From a virus: a stretch of 64,000 bases of DNA. Below are positions 15,882 through 24,706 of this stretch, in pieces (position 1 is the stretch's first letter; each line of letters begins with the position of its first letter). The stretch is from IMG/VR virus record IMGVR_UViG_3300012009_000091, positions 103,070 through 167,069 of that record, one strand, 5' to 3'. Below the pieces are notes generated by a model. The model was not told the DNA's origin and did not search any database. It worked only from the letters and a program-made list of their open reading frames with translations. Both the position numbers and the translations under genes were made by a program.

Positions 15882-16934
15882 ATGAACGTACATTTCATCT
15901 ACAAGCCGCGCAGTGGAGACCGAGTTTTTGCCATGCGACCGACTCCCGGAATCGCGGTCGTCAAATATGACAACGGCTGCCGGCATGCGGCCGGTGGAAT
16001 TTTGCTCGGGTGGGATGCCGCCCAACCAGGCGAATGGTGGAGGTCCACCGCAAAAGCGGTGGTCAGTGCCGTGGTGGAGTGCTGCGGCGGCCTTGCTTGG
16101 GACGAGCAAGGAACGATCTGGATGATCATCCCGGAGAATGGTGCAGACACCGCCCTACGCCTTATCGAGGAAATCAGGGAGATCGATGTGTCTGGCCAGA
16201 GCGCTGGGTGGCTTGGCAATCGAGTGCGTCTCGGCTTGTGGGTAGAAATCGTCGGTACCCGTCTCGGGTGGGCGGCCGATAGCGGGCCAGCTCCAGTCAC
16301 TCGCCGTCGACACGATGACGGCAAGTGGGAATACATCGCCCGCCCCCCCGGGGCGGTGGTGGTCTGGACGGCTCCGTGGGCGTCCGAGGATGCCTGCGAG
16401 GAGGTCGAGGCGGAGGTCGAGGCGGAGGCGGAGGTCGAGGCGGAGGCGTTGGTCGTTACTCCGACCCTGTTGGAGATGGCGGGCGGAATAAACCTCTGCG
16501 GGCATCATGCCTACGTCACAATCGACATCCTGCATGATCTGCTGTCCCGAGGCATCAATCTCCGGGGCGCAATCCGTGTCTTGCGCGTCGACGCATCCAC
16601 TCCGCAGGAGTGGCGCGATCGCGCTCGAGCCGAAGACGCGGTAATCCGCGAAGCGAGAGAGGACGGCCTCCGGGTTTCCCCGGAACATCTTGCTGCCCAC
16701 CCTGATATCTGCTGGACGGTGGGCACGATACGATCTGAACTGGCCAAAGCTCCGTCCAGCGACGGACTGATCGGCTGCCAGGAGGTCGAGGCGGCGGCGA
16801 ACATTATGCGCGAGGATCGAGTCCGGGCGGTGACGGTCCTGGCACTGCATCAGTGCCAGTCGTACGCCACGTGGGTCGAGCACGCCATCCATGGAATGGC
16901 CGATCTCGCGGCTCCCATGCCAGAAAGGTGGTAG
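15882..16934 (+). CDS. Paralogue A of a two-copy repeat-module family, 350 aa
   Basis: TAGGAGAAACAAC precedes the ATG. The N-terminal domain (1-165, starting MNVHFIYKPRSGDRVFAM) is shared with the next gene. A low-complexity Glu/Val/Ala linker (about 168-187) is encoded by GAGGTCGAGGCG repeats. One C-terminal module (about 190-345) follows, with HAYVTIDIL, DGLRVSPEHLAAHPDICW and DGLIG landmarks. The gene is strikingly GC-rich compared with its paralogue. Function unknown. Confidence 0.75.
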   Translation: MNVHFIYKPRSGDRVFAMRPTPGIAVVKYDNGCRHAAGGILLGWDAAQPGEWWRSTAKAVVSAVVECCGGLAWDEQGTIWMIIPENGADTALRLIEEIREIDVSGQSAGWLGNRVRLGLWVEIVGTRLGWAADSGPAPVTRRRHDDGKWEYIARPPGAVVVWTAPWASEDACEEVEAEVEAEAEVEAEALVVTPTLLEMAGGINLCGHHAYVTIDILHDLLSRGINLRGAIRVLRVDASTPQEWRDRARAEDAVIREAREDGLRVSPEHLAAHPDICWTVGTIRSELAKAPSSDGLIGCQEVEAAANIMREDRVRAVTVLALHQCQSYATWVEHAIHGMADLAAPMPERW

Positions 16935-16976
16935 GCATGATGTCGCCCAAAGGTAACATAAATAAGGAGACAAAGC

Positions 16977-18650
16977 ATGAATGTACACTTCATTTACAAG
17001 CCTCGTAGCGGAGATCGAGTTTTTGCCATGCGACCGACTCCCGGAATCGCGGTCGTGCAGTACGATAATGGGTGCCTGCATGTGGCAGGCGGCTCGTTGC
17101 TCGCGTTTGAGACAGCAGTTCCCGGTAGTTGGTGGCGGGACAAAGCACGGAAATTGTTTTCGACCGTAGTGCTGTATACCGGTGGAGTTGCATGGGACGA
17201 CCGGGGCAAGGTGTCTGTGGTTCTCCCGGAATTTACGGCGCCGGTCGTACTCGACATCGCGGAAGCGGCTGAGGCCATGGAAGACAATGCACCAGGCTGG
17301 TTTGCTAACCGGGCACGTCTTGGAATGTGGTATGAAATCATATCCCAGCGTGTGGAGTGCGGCTTAAATGTTTATGAATGGGCGCCTGTGACGCGTCGTG
17401 AGGTAGACGGAAAGTGGGCATATACTGCGAAGCTACCTGGATCCGACGCTCATTGGACAGCCCCCTGGCCGTCTGATGACGCTGACTGCTCTGAGACGAC
17501 GTCGGTGTCGGATACGGAAGACACCGAGGACGTGCCCCGCGTGCCCGAAGACATAGCCGAAGAGAAGACCCTGGGCGTCAAGAGGGGAACGATTTTGACC
17601 GTGACCCCGACCCATCTTCTTGGCCTGAGCAACCTCGATTTTAGAGGAACTTTTACATACGTGGATATAGATACTCTACGAGACATTGAACACGAAGATT
17701 GGGGGAATGATTCCGTCATTCGAGCCCTGTACCAAGATGCGAATACCCCGCGGGAATGGTTGACGCGGGCGCGAGCCGAGGACCAAGTGATTCGACGGGC
17801 TCTCGACGACGGGCTTCGAGTAACTCCGAAGCATTTGGCTCGACACCCGGATATTTGCTGGGATGAAGAGCTCATCGAAAAAGAATATCGGCAGGCAGGA
17901 GGGTCTTCTGACGGTCTGATCGGGCGGCCTGAAGTACGGCAGGCACTTTTGTCGGAAAGCGAATCTGATTCCGCCATCAGGGCTTTGAAACTAGAAAAAT
18001 GCCTGCCTACCGTTGAGGGGGTCGAGTGGCAAGAACAAGCCATCCACACAATGGCGAATCAAAAATCTGGCTGTGAGAACTGTGCTCAGTCGACCTCTGA
18101 AGACAATGACGCTGGCAACAAAGAGAAGAAGGACTTGAAAAACATTGCGGGCGAACTCATTTTGAAAATGACGCCAACCCATTTCAATAAAGTGTGTGAT
18201 CGTGATTTGCGGGGGAGTCATGCATATGTGACGGTAGACATTCTAGAAGAAATCGCGTGTACGGCTCTGCCGTCTGATGTGCTCACGAGAAAGGATTGGT
18301 TGCCCCGCGCGGGAATCGAAGACCAGGTGATAAACCAAGTTCAAAATAGCGGACTCCGAGTTACTTTGGACCATTTGTTCCGCAATCCAATTATCCGGTG
18401 CTATTGGGATGATGATGACGAAGACGAACAATTGGCCGCGATCTCGCGCGTTAATAGGAGCCCGGATGGCCTGATCGGTATTCCGGAGGTGTTTCAGACA
18501 CGCCTCAGTGAAGCCAACCGCACGAAAGTTCTCGAGGCTTTGAAGCTGGAACAGAGTCCGGGTAACGCTGAGCAGGTGAGGTGGATCGAGCAAGCTATCT
18601 GCGAGATGGCGGACTTTATTGAGCAAAAAGTCATTGAGGAGAAGAAATGA
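16977..18650 (+). CDS. Paralogue B of a two-copy repeat-module family, 557 aa
   Basis: Starts after AAGGAGACAAAGC. The N-terminal domain aligns with paralogue A over about 165 residues. After an acidic linker come two copies of the C-terminal module (about 202-360 and 393-552), each with an FxxTYVDID or AYVTVDIL strand, DGLRVTxxHL and DGLIG. So A has one module and B has two. Codon use is ordinary here, unlike A. The stop overlaps the first pentapeptide gene. No known family recognised. Confidence 0.75.
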   Translation: MNVHFIYKPRSGDRVFAMRPTPGIAVVQYDNGCLHVAGGSLLAFETAVPGSWWRDKARKLFSTVVLYTGGVAWDDRGKVSVVLPEFTAPVVLDIAEAAEAMEDNAPGWFANRARLGMWYEIISQRVECGLNVYEWAPVTRREVDGKWAYTAKLPGSDAHWTAPWPSDDADCSETTSVSDTEDTEDVPRVPEDIAEEKTLGVKRGTILTVTPTHLLGLSNLDFRGTFTYVDIDTLRDIEHEDWGNDSVIRALYQDANTPREWLTRARAEDQVIRRALDDGLRVTPKHLARHPDICWDEELIEKEYRQAGGSSDGLIGRPEVRQALLSESESDSAIRALKLEKCLPTVEGVEWQEQAIHTMANQKSGCENCAQSTSEDNDAGNKEKKDLKNIAGELILKMTPTHFNKVCDRDLRGSHAYVTVDILEEIACTALPSDVLTRKDWLPRAGIEDQVINQVQNSGLRVTLDHLFRNPIIRCYWDDDDEDEQLAAISRVNRSPDGLIGIPEVFQTRLSEANRTKVLEALKLEQSPGNAEQVRWIEQAICEMADFIEQKVIEEKK

Positions 18651-19357
18651 TTCAAGAATCGTACGATAGTGGACTACGCAACTTCTCATATACGCATTTT
18701 GCGGGTGTGAATTTGAGAGGCGCGAATCTACCGGGTGCCAATTTCACGGGGGCCACACTCACGTATGTGAACTTCGTGGGTGCGTACCTACCGAATACCA
18801 ATTTCACGAGTGCTAATCTCTCGAATGCGGATTTTACGGGGGCCAGGCTCACAGGTGCCCGTCTTTCTGGCACTAACTTCACGGATGCCGTGTTAATACA
18901 TACCGCGTTCAAAAATGCTAATCTCGTGGGTGCTAACTTCACGGGTGCCACGCTCACGAACACGAGTCTCATAGGAGTCGATTTTAAGGATACCGTACTC
19001 ACAGGTACCTGCCTCGACCCGGCGGCGATTGTTCCGCCTCTCACCGATGAAGAGATTCTTGCCGCTGGTCTAGAAATAGACGGTGAGTGGGTATGCGGGT
19101 GGAGGACAGAGAGATCAAGAATCGCAGGAGGCACAAAGTACGTTCCGCGCACAGAGCCGTATGTGGCTCCCATCTTCAGCGTGGATCAATACACTTCCTG
19201 CCATCCTGGCATCTACTTGGCTGATCGTAAGTGGCTTGCTGACCATTATGGGAAACACGAGCCCGTTGTCCGCTGTCGTTGCAGACGTGATGAACTACTT
19301 CACTCCGGATATAAGTGGAGGGCAAAAAGACTCTGGATCGAGGCGGAGAAAGAATGA
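18647..19357 (+). CDS. Pentapeptide-repeat protein 1
   Basis: 236 aa. From about residue 15 to 125 the chain is a run of A(N/D)FTGA-type pentapeptides, which fold as a right-handed quadrilateral beta-helix. A conserved C-terminal domain (about 130-236) has LTDEEILAAGL, GEWVxGWRTE, CHPGIYLA, RCRCRRDEL and KRLWIE. All family members here share it, and it resembles DUF5758-like C-terminal domains of pentapeptide proteins. Role unknown. Gyrase-mimic and scaffold functions are known for other pentapeptide proteins but not shown here. Confidence 0.85.
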   Translation: MIQESYDSGLRNFSYTHFAGVNLRGANLPGANFTGATLTYVNFVGAYLPNTNFTSANLSNADFTGARLTGARLSGTNFTDAVLIHTAFKNANLVGANFTGATLTNTSLIGVDFKDTVLTGTCLDPAAIVPPLTDEEILAAGLEIDGEWVCGWRTERSRIAGGTKYVPRTEPYVAPIFSVDQYTSCHPGIYLADRKWLADHYGKHEPVVRCRCRRDELLHSGYKWRAKRLWIEAEKE

Positions 19358-19983
19358 CTATTCAGGAAGAGTACGATAGAGGGCGACGAGATTTCAGGGA
19401 CCTTGATCTCAAGGACGCTGATCTCACAAGCGCTTATCTCGTTAGCGCAGAACTCATGGGCGCGACATTCACGAGAGCATTTCTCAGATATGCTGATCTC
19501 ACGGGCGCGAATTTCACAGATACTGATCTCACAGGCGCGCAGCTTGAACATTCAAAACTCGCGGATGCCGACTTCACAGGAGCAATTCTCACGAATACAA
19601 ATCTCATGGGAACTAGGCTCACGGGTACCGTACTCACAGATACCTGTCTCGACCCGGAAGCAATTATCCCGTCTCTCATCGATGAAGAGATTATGGCCGC
19701 TGGTCTAGAAATGGATGGAGAGTGGGTATATGGGTGGAGGACAGAACAATCACAATTCGTAGGAAGCACAAAGTACGTTCCGAGAGAGGAACCGTATATT
19801 GCCCACGTCTTCAGTGTAGACCAAAATACTCCTTGTCACCCTGGAATTTATCTGGCTAGTCACGGGTGGCTTGATTACCACTACAAGAGGAGAAAACCTA
19901 TTGTCCGCTGTCACTGCAAAAGAGATGAGTTGATTCATGCCGGAGACAAATGGCGGGCAAAAAGACTCTGGATCGAGGAGTAG
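19354..19983 (+). CDS. Pentapeptide-repeat protein 2
   Basis: 209 aa, starting at ATG 19354 in an overlap with gene 1; the longer upstream frame would read through gene 1's end. It begins MTIQEEYDRGRRDF, the family's N-terminal cap. It has a shorter beta-helix (about 12-100) followed by the shared C-terminal domain. Part of its 3' end is identical to copy 5, evidence of gene conversion. Confidence 0.85.
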   Translation: MTIQEEYDRGRRDFRDLDLKDADLTSAYLVSAELMGATFTRAFLRYADLTGANFTDTDLTGAQLEHSKLADADFTGAILTNTNLMGTRLTGTVLTDTCLDPEAIIPSLIDEEIMAAGLEMDGEWVYGWRTEQSQFVGSTKYVPREEPYIAHVFSVDQNTPCHPGIYLASHGWLDYHYKRRKPIVRCHCKRDELIHAGDKWRAKRLWIEE

Positions 19984-19988
19984 AAAGA

Positions 19989-20681
19989 ATGACTATTCAG
20001 GAAGAGTATGATGAGGGGAGACGCAATTTCTCGTATATGCGTTTAGAACACGCATTCCTGAGAGGCGCAAATCTATCGGGTGCAGATTTCACGCATACCG
20101 ATCTCACGGATGCCATGTTCACGGATGCGGACCTCACGGATGCGAACTTCATGAATACACGTTTGATAAACACGATCTTCAAACGTGTTACGCTCACGAA
20201 CGCGGATTTCAGGGGTGCGGACTTAAATGGCGCAATCCTCGTAAGTACAAACTTCACGGGAGTCAATCTCACGGATGCGGACTTCGGGGGTACGCACTTG
20301 AGGGACATAATTTTCACACGCGCCACGCTCACACGTACCTGTTTCGATCCGGAGGCAAGTATCCCGACTCTCACCGATGAAGAGATTCTTGCCGCTGGTC
20401 TAGAAATGGATGGAGAGTGGGTATATGGGTGGAGGACAGAATGGTCGTCTATAAAGCAGGAGAAGTATGTTCCGTGTAAAGAGCCGTATGTGGCACCCGT
20501 CTTCAGCGTGAGTCAAAATACTCCTTGCCACCCTGGAATCTATCTGGCTGATCGTAAGTGGCTCGTGAGAGAGTACGGAAAGTACGTACCTGTTGTTCGC
20601 TGTCGTTGTAAACGATACGAATTAATTCACGCCGGAGATCAGTGGAGGGCAAAGAGACTCTGGATTGAGGAGGAGAGATGA
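19989..20681 (+). CDS. Pentapeptide-repeat protein 3
   Basis: 230 aa, ATG 19989 preceded by GGAGTAGAAAGA. Cap MTIQEEYDEGRRNFSYM, then pentapeptides to about residue 120 and the conserved C-terminal domain. The C-terminal part carries KYVPCKEPYVAPVFSV and CHPGIYLADRKW. The stop overlaps a remnant copy. Confidence 0.85.
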   Translation: MTIQEEYDEGRRNFSYMRLEHAFLRGANLSGADFTHTDLTDAMFTDADLTDANFMNTRLINTIFKRVTLTNADFRGADLNGAILVSTNFTGVNLTDADFGGTHLRDIIFTRATLTRTCFDPEASIPTLTDEEILAAGLEMDGEWVYGWRTEWSSIKQEKYVPCKEPYVAPVFSVSQNTPCHPGIYLADRKWLVREYGKYVPVVRCRCKRYELIHAGDQWRAKRLWIEEER

Positions 20682-20796
20682 GTATTCAGGGTGAGTACGA
20701 TAGAGGGCGACGAAATTTCACGGGCGCCTGTCTTGATCGGCGGTGGCGGCATCTTCACCCGCCAACGAATAGATGATTCTGGACTGAGGAGGAGAA
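20678..20796 (+). pseudogene. Collapsed pentapeptide gene remnant
   Basis: A start codon with family cap (MSIQGEYDRGRRNFTGA) is followed by an unrelated 15-residue tail and a stop at 20774-20776. The next 20 bases match the 3' end of a normal copy (TCTGGACTGAGGAGGAGAA versus CTCTGGATTGAGGAGGAG). The middle of a fifth copy has therefore been deleted or replaced, leaving only head and tail. Confidence 0.75.
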
Positions 20797-21603
20797 ATGA
20801 ACATTCAAGAGGAGTACAACGAGGGAAGACGAGACTTCTCGTATATGCGTTTAGAAGGCGTAAATTTGAAAGGCGCAAATCTATTGGGTGCAGATTTCAC
20901 GAATGCCGATTTCACGAATGCCGATTTCACAAATGCCGATTTCACGGGTGCCTACTTCAATGGTGCGTACTTAAAAGACGCGATTTTCACCCGCGCCATT
21001 CTCGATGATGCGGACTTCACGGCTGCGTACTTACACGGCGCAGTTCTCACGAAAACGAATTCCAAGAGCGCGAATTTCAACAGCGCGAACCTCGAGAATT
21101 CGACGATCAACGAAGCTAAGTTCAGACATTCTGAACTTGTGGGTACAGATCTTGAAAATGCGAATCTTGAGGGAACAGATTTCACGGGTGCCGACCTCAC
21201 GTGGGCCAATCTCATAAAGGCGAATTTCACGGGTGCCATACTCGATGGCACCTGTATCGATCCGGCAGCACCATTACCGCCTCTCACCGATGAGGAGATT
21301 CTTGTTGCTGGCCTATACCCAGAAGGTGAGTGGGTGTATGGGTGGCGAACAGAGATGTCGGCTATGAAGTGCGAGAAATATGTGCCGAGAGAGGAGCCGT
21401 ATGTGGCTCCCGTCTTCAGCGTGGATCAGAGAACTCCTTGTCACCCTGGAATCTATCTGGCTAGCCGCAAGTGGTTAATCGAGGCCCGCTGGGATCTTGT
21501 TGTTCGCTGTCGCTGCAGGCGTGATGAGCTGGTTCACGCCGGAGACAAATGGCGGGCAAAAAGACTCTGGATTGAGGAGGGGAGAAATGAATATTCAAGA
21601 TGA
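20797..21603 (+). CDS. Pentapeptide-repeat protein 4
   Basis: 268 aa, ATG after GAGGAGGAGAA. It has a long beta-helix (about 20-155) with three consecutive perfect FTNAD repeats near 31-45, then the shared C-terminal domain with GLYPEGEWVYGWRTE and CHPGIYLASRKW. Its end overlaps copy 5 by 17 bases. Confidence 0.85.
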   Translation: MNIQEEYNEGRRDFSYMRLEGVNLKGANLLGADFTNADFTNADFTNADFTGAYFNGAYLKDAIFTRAILDDADFTAAYLHGAVLTKTNSKSANFNSANLENSTINEAKFRHSELVGTDLENANLEGTDFTGADLTWANLIKANFTGAILDGTCIDPAAPLPPLTDEEILVAGLYPEGEWVYGWRTEMSAMKCEKYVPREEPYVAPVFSVDQRTPCHPGIYLASRKWLIEARWDLVVRCRCRRDELVHAGDKWRAKRLWIEEGRNEYSR

Positions 21604-22438
21604 ATACGACAATGGACGGCAAGATTTCAAGGGCCTTGATCTAACGGGTACGTTTCTCGTTGACGCGGAGCTCAAGCGCGCCGATTTCACGGACGCGAAT
21701 TTCACGGACGCTGATCTCACAGGTGTGTGTCTCAACCAGGCAACCTTGATGGGCGCGACATTCACGAGAGTACTTCTCAGATATGCTGATCTCGTGGACG
21801 CGAACTTCGCGAAAGCTGATCTCACGGGCGCGCGTCTTTATCGCGCCGACCTCACGGGTGCCACGCTCACGAATGCGACGCTCACGGACGCGAATTTCAC
21901 GGATGCGAGTCTTGCACGTGCCACGTTAGCGGGTGTCGTTCTCGCGAGCACAAATCTATCGTATGTGTCCTTTATGGATGCTGATCTCACGGACGCCGAC
22001 TTCACAGGAGCAATTCTCGCGAATACAAATCTCATGGGAACTAGGCTCACGGGTGCTGTGTTCACGAGTACCTGTCTCGACCCGGAAGCAATTATCCCGT
22101 CTCTCACGGACAAGGAGATTTTTGCCGCTGGATTGCAGCCGGTAGGTGAGTGGGTGTATGGGTGGAGGACAGAGAGATCAAAAATCGCGGGAGACACAAA
22201 GTACGTTCTGAGAGAGGAGCCGTATGTGGCGCCTGTCTTCAGCGTGAGCCAGAATACTCCTTGCCACCCCGGGATCTACTTGGCTAGTCGCAAATGGCTT
22301 GCTGACCATTATGGGAAACACGAGCCCGTTGTCCGCTGTCACTGCAAAAGAGATGAGTTGATTCATGCCGGAGACAAATGGCGGACAAGAAGACTTTGGA
22401 TTGAGGAGAATCAGACATGGGAGCACAGTCGTTCATAG
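21587..22438 (+). CDS. Pentapeptide-repeat protein 5
   Basis: 283 aa, the longest helix of the set. ATG 21587 (MNIQDEYDNGRQDF) lies in the end of copy 4 and follows GGAGGGGAGAA. The C-terminal domain is a mosaic: up to about 22,335 it is nearly identical to copy 1 (GCTTGCTGACCATTATGGG...), and after that to copy 2. Adjacent copies have clearly recombined. Confidence 0.85.
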   Translation: MNIQDEYDNGRQDFKGLDLTGTFLVDAELKRADFTDANFTDADLTGVCLNQATLMGATFTRVLLRYADLVDANFAKADLTGARLYRADLTGATLTNATLTDANFTDASLARATLAGVVLASTNLSYVSFMDADLTDADFTGAILANTNLMGTRLTGAVFTSTCLDPEAIIPSLTDKEIFAAGLQPVGEWVYGWRTERSKIAGDTKYVLREEPYVAPVFSVSQNTPCHPGIYLASRKWLADHYGKHEPVVRCHCKRDELIHAGDKWRTRRLWIEENQTWEHSRS

Positions 22439-22734
22439 TAGAAATTTGGGCGCGCTCGGAACACCAGGCGTTTAGAAAGGCTCGAGAAGATGCGCACTGG
22501 GAACATGGACAAGGAGGGTATACGGGGTCCATCGCCGAGAAAAATCGGTTCCAAATGGTTTGGACCTCCCCTGAAGAGGAACCGGTCGACTTGGCAGAAA
22601 AACTTCTTGAAGATGATGATTCCGAATTCAGCAAGTGGGGTCCAGCTGGGTGCATTATGACTCCGCATAAACGGGTAATAGACAGCGGTAGAACCGAGTA
22701 CAAGTACCTGTTTTTCGGGTGGGCGTCATGCTGA
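22417..22734 (+). CDS. Hypothetical protein, 105 aa
   Basis: ATG 22417 follows GAGGAGAATCAGAC and overlaps the end of pentapeptide copy 5. An FIVEIWARSEHQAFRKA start suggests a small alpha/beta domain in which the first strand and helix read a repeated pattern. No family assigned. Co-transcribed with the pentapeptide block. Confidence 0.65.
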   Translation: MGAQSFIVEIWARSEHQAFRKAREDAHWEHGQGGYTGSIAEKNRFQMVWTSPEEEPVDLAEKLLEDDDSEFSKWGPAGCIMTPHKRVIDSGRTEYKYLFFGWASC

Positions 22735-22979
22735 AAACCGTAATGGAAAGATTGACGCCTGAGTCCCGTGCAAACGTGTTATGCACAGGATGTAGCTGGA
22801 TTATTCGGGAGCGGGGGGCAGAGCATCTACCTGACCATTGCCCTCAATGCGAAAAAGAGAGGTTAGAGTCAGATTGGGAAGGGCTGGCCAGGTACGATGC
22901 AGCTCGCCGCCTCTTCCAGGACTTCTGTGAGATCTATGCTCCAGATTGTGCTGAACCTACGAGAGAAAGAGGAGAATGA
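22728..22979 (+). CDS. Small cysteine-pair protein, 83 aa
   Basis: ATG 22728 preferred over GTG 22719; it overlaps the upstream stop. CTGC near residue 19 and CPQC near 38 suggest a zinc ribbon, followed by a helical acidic tail. The stop overlaps the first FGE-like gene. Confidence 0.6.
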   Translation: MLKTVMERLTPESRANVLCTGCSWIIRERGAEHLPDHCPQCEKERLESDWEGLARYDAARRLFQDFCEIYAPDCAEPTRERGE

Positions 22980-23788
22980 GTACAAATAAAAATTGTCCAG
23001 AAGGGTTTGTTTTGATCAACGCGGGACGGTTTACGATGGGATCGCCGAGTAGTGAACTGTATCGATACGACGACGAGGACCAACACGGGGTACTGATCAC
23101 TCGAGACTTCTATTTACAGGCGACGCCGGTGACACAAGGTCAATGGCGAAGAGTAATGGGAACTAACCCATCGCCATTCACGAGCTGCGGCAACGTGTAC
23201 CCGGTAGAGAGGGTGAACTGGTACGAGGCATTGGCGTACTTGAATGCACTATCAGAGTCAGAGGGGCTAGAGCCGTATTATTGCCTGACGGGCTGTCGAG
23301 GGGTATTGGGCTATAACTACGAATGCGACGAAGTGAAGACAAAAGGATTGGAGTGCGAAGGATACCGTTTGCCGACGGAAGCCGAGTGGGAGTACGCGGC
23401 GCGAGCAGGCACGGAGACGGCTTACTACAGCGGAGAGAACAGAGCGGCATGGAGCGGCTCGGACCCAAACCTGGAGCGGATAGGGTGGTACTATGGAAAC
23501 TCGAAGAACAGATCCCATCCAGTCGCGTGCAAAGAACCAAACTCTTGGGGTTTATACGATATGCTGGGGAATGTGTGTGATTGGGTGTGGGATTGGTATG
23601 GAGAATATCCTAGCTGTTCCGTGACAGACCCAGAAGGGCCGGAAACGGGCAAGTATCGAGTATTTCGAGGGGGCGGCTGGTGTAACGGCGCTCAGTACGT
23701 CCGGTCTGCGACTCGCCTCAGGCATGACCCTGCGGCCCGCAGCATCTTCCTCGGCCTGCGGCCCGCTAGAACAGTAAAATCTAGCTAG
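22976..23788 (+). CDS. FGE-sulfatase-like C-type-lectin-fold protein 1
   Basis: 270 aa. Landmarks of the formylglycine-generating-enzyme fold are GFVLINAGRFTMGSP (9-23), TPVTQGQWRRVMGTNPSPF, NWYEALAYLNALSE, GYRLPTEAEWEYAARAGT and GLYDMLGNVCDWVWDW. The catalytic Cys pair of true FGE is missing near the C-terminus. The last 41 residues (FRGGGWCNGAQYVRSAT...) have the layout of a DGR-diversified variable region. It probably displays a variable binding surface, for example on the virion or host surface. Confidence 0.8.
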   Translation: MSTNKNCPEGFVLINAGRFTMGSPSSELYRYDDEDQHGVLITRDFYLQATPVTQGQWRRVMGTNPSPFTSCGNVYPVERVNWYEALAYLNALSESEGLEPYYCLTGCRGVLGYNYECDEVKTKGLECEGYRLPTEAEWEYAARAGTETAYYSGENRAAWSGSDPNLERIGWYYGNSKNRSHPVACKEPNSWGLYDMLGNVCDWVWDWYGEYPSCSVTDPEGPETGKYRVFRGGGWCNGAQYVRSATRLRHDPAARSIFLGLRPARTVKSS

Positions 23789-23802
23789 GACAGGAGAGAA
23801 GA

Positions 23803-24645
23803 ATGATTACGGCCGAAAATTGTCCGGAAGGATTCGTTTTGATCAAAGCAGGGCAGTTTACGATGGGTTCACTGCCAAGTGAGCAGCATCGCGGTAGTGA
23901 CGAAACCAAACACCTGGTGGAGATCACACGGGATTTCTATTTGCAGACGACGCCGGTGACGCGGGGCCAGTGGCACCACTTGATAGGGAACAACCCATCG
24001 TATTTCACGCAGGGCGGCGACGAGTGCCCTGTGGAAAGCGTGAACTGGTATGAGGCATTGAGCTATCTGAATGCGTTGTCGGAGTCAGAGGGGTTAGAAC
24101 CGTATTATCGCCTGACGGGCTGTCGAGGAGTGTTGGGTTGGGGCTGCGGAGGTGGGGGGTATTATCCTGATGGCTATGTATGCTACAGCGTAGAGTCAAA
24201 AGGGTTGGATTGCGAAGGGTACCGTTTGCCGACGGAAGCCGAGTGGGAATATGCGGCGCGCGCGGGATCCTTGACGGCTTACTACAGTGGCGGGAACATT
24301 AAAGATTTAAGCCGCACAGATCCGAATCTGGCGCAGATAGGGTGGTATTACAAGAACTCGAAGAACAAAGTTCATCCAGTCGCGTGCAAAGAACCAAATG
24401 CCTGGGGTCTGTACGACATGCTGGGGAATGTGTTTGAGTGGGTGTGGGACCGGTATGATTATTATTACCCCTCTGAACCCGTTACGGACCCAGAGGGGCC
24501 AGGAACTGGTGCCCGCCGAGTGTACCGGGGAGGCAGCTGGATCAGCAAGGCGCCGCGTGCTCGGTCTGCTGCTCGCGGCTGGGTTGGCCCTATATACCGC
24601 AGCAACGTCATCGGCTTTCGGGCTGCCAGGACGGTAAAATACTAG
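23803..24645 (+). CDS. FGE-sulfatase-like C-type-lectin-fold protein 2
   Basis: 280 aa, closely related to the neighbour (GFVLIKAGQFTMGS, NWYEALSYLNALSE, GYRLPTEAEWEYAA). It has an extra Gly/Tyr loop (about 110-125). The C-terminus YRGGSWISKAPRARSAARG...RSNVIGFRAA differs from protein 1 mainly at positions that are AAC-encoded in DGR templates. Preceded by AGGAGAGAAG. Active-site cysteines are absent. Confidence 0.8.
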   Translation: MITAENCPEGFVLIKAGQFTMGSLPSEQHRGSDETKHLVEITRDFYLQTTPVTRGQWHHLIGNNPSYFTQGGDECPVESVNWYEALSYLNALSESEGLEPYYRLTGCRGVLGWGCGGGGYYPDGYVCYSVESKGLDCEGYRLPTEAEWEYAARAGSLTAYYSGGNIKDLSRTDPNLAQIGWYYKNSKNKVHPVACKEPNAWGLYDMLGNVFEWVWDRYDYYYPSEPVTDPEGPGTGARRVYRGGSWISKAPRARSAARGWVGPIYRSNVIGFRAARTVKY

Positions 24646-24706
24646 AAAAAGATAGCGCCGTCCTAGATCCTGTGCGGCAGCTCGACCCGTAACTTGGAGA
24701 TAGATC

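Noticed and set aside
22976-24645. True formylglycine-generating enzyme or sulfatase activator
   Set aside because: The catalytic cysteine pair near the C-terminus is missing, so only the fold is kept.
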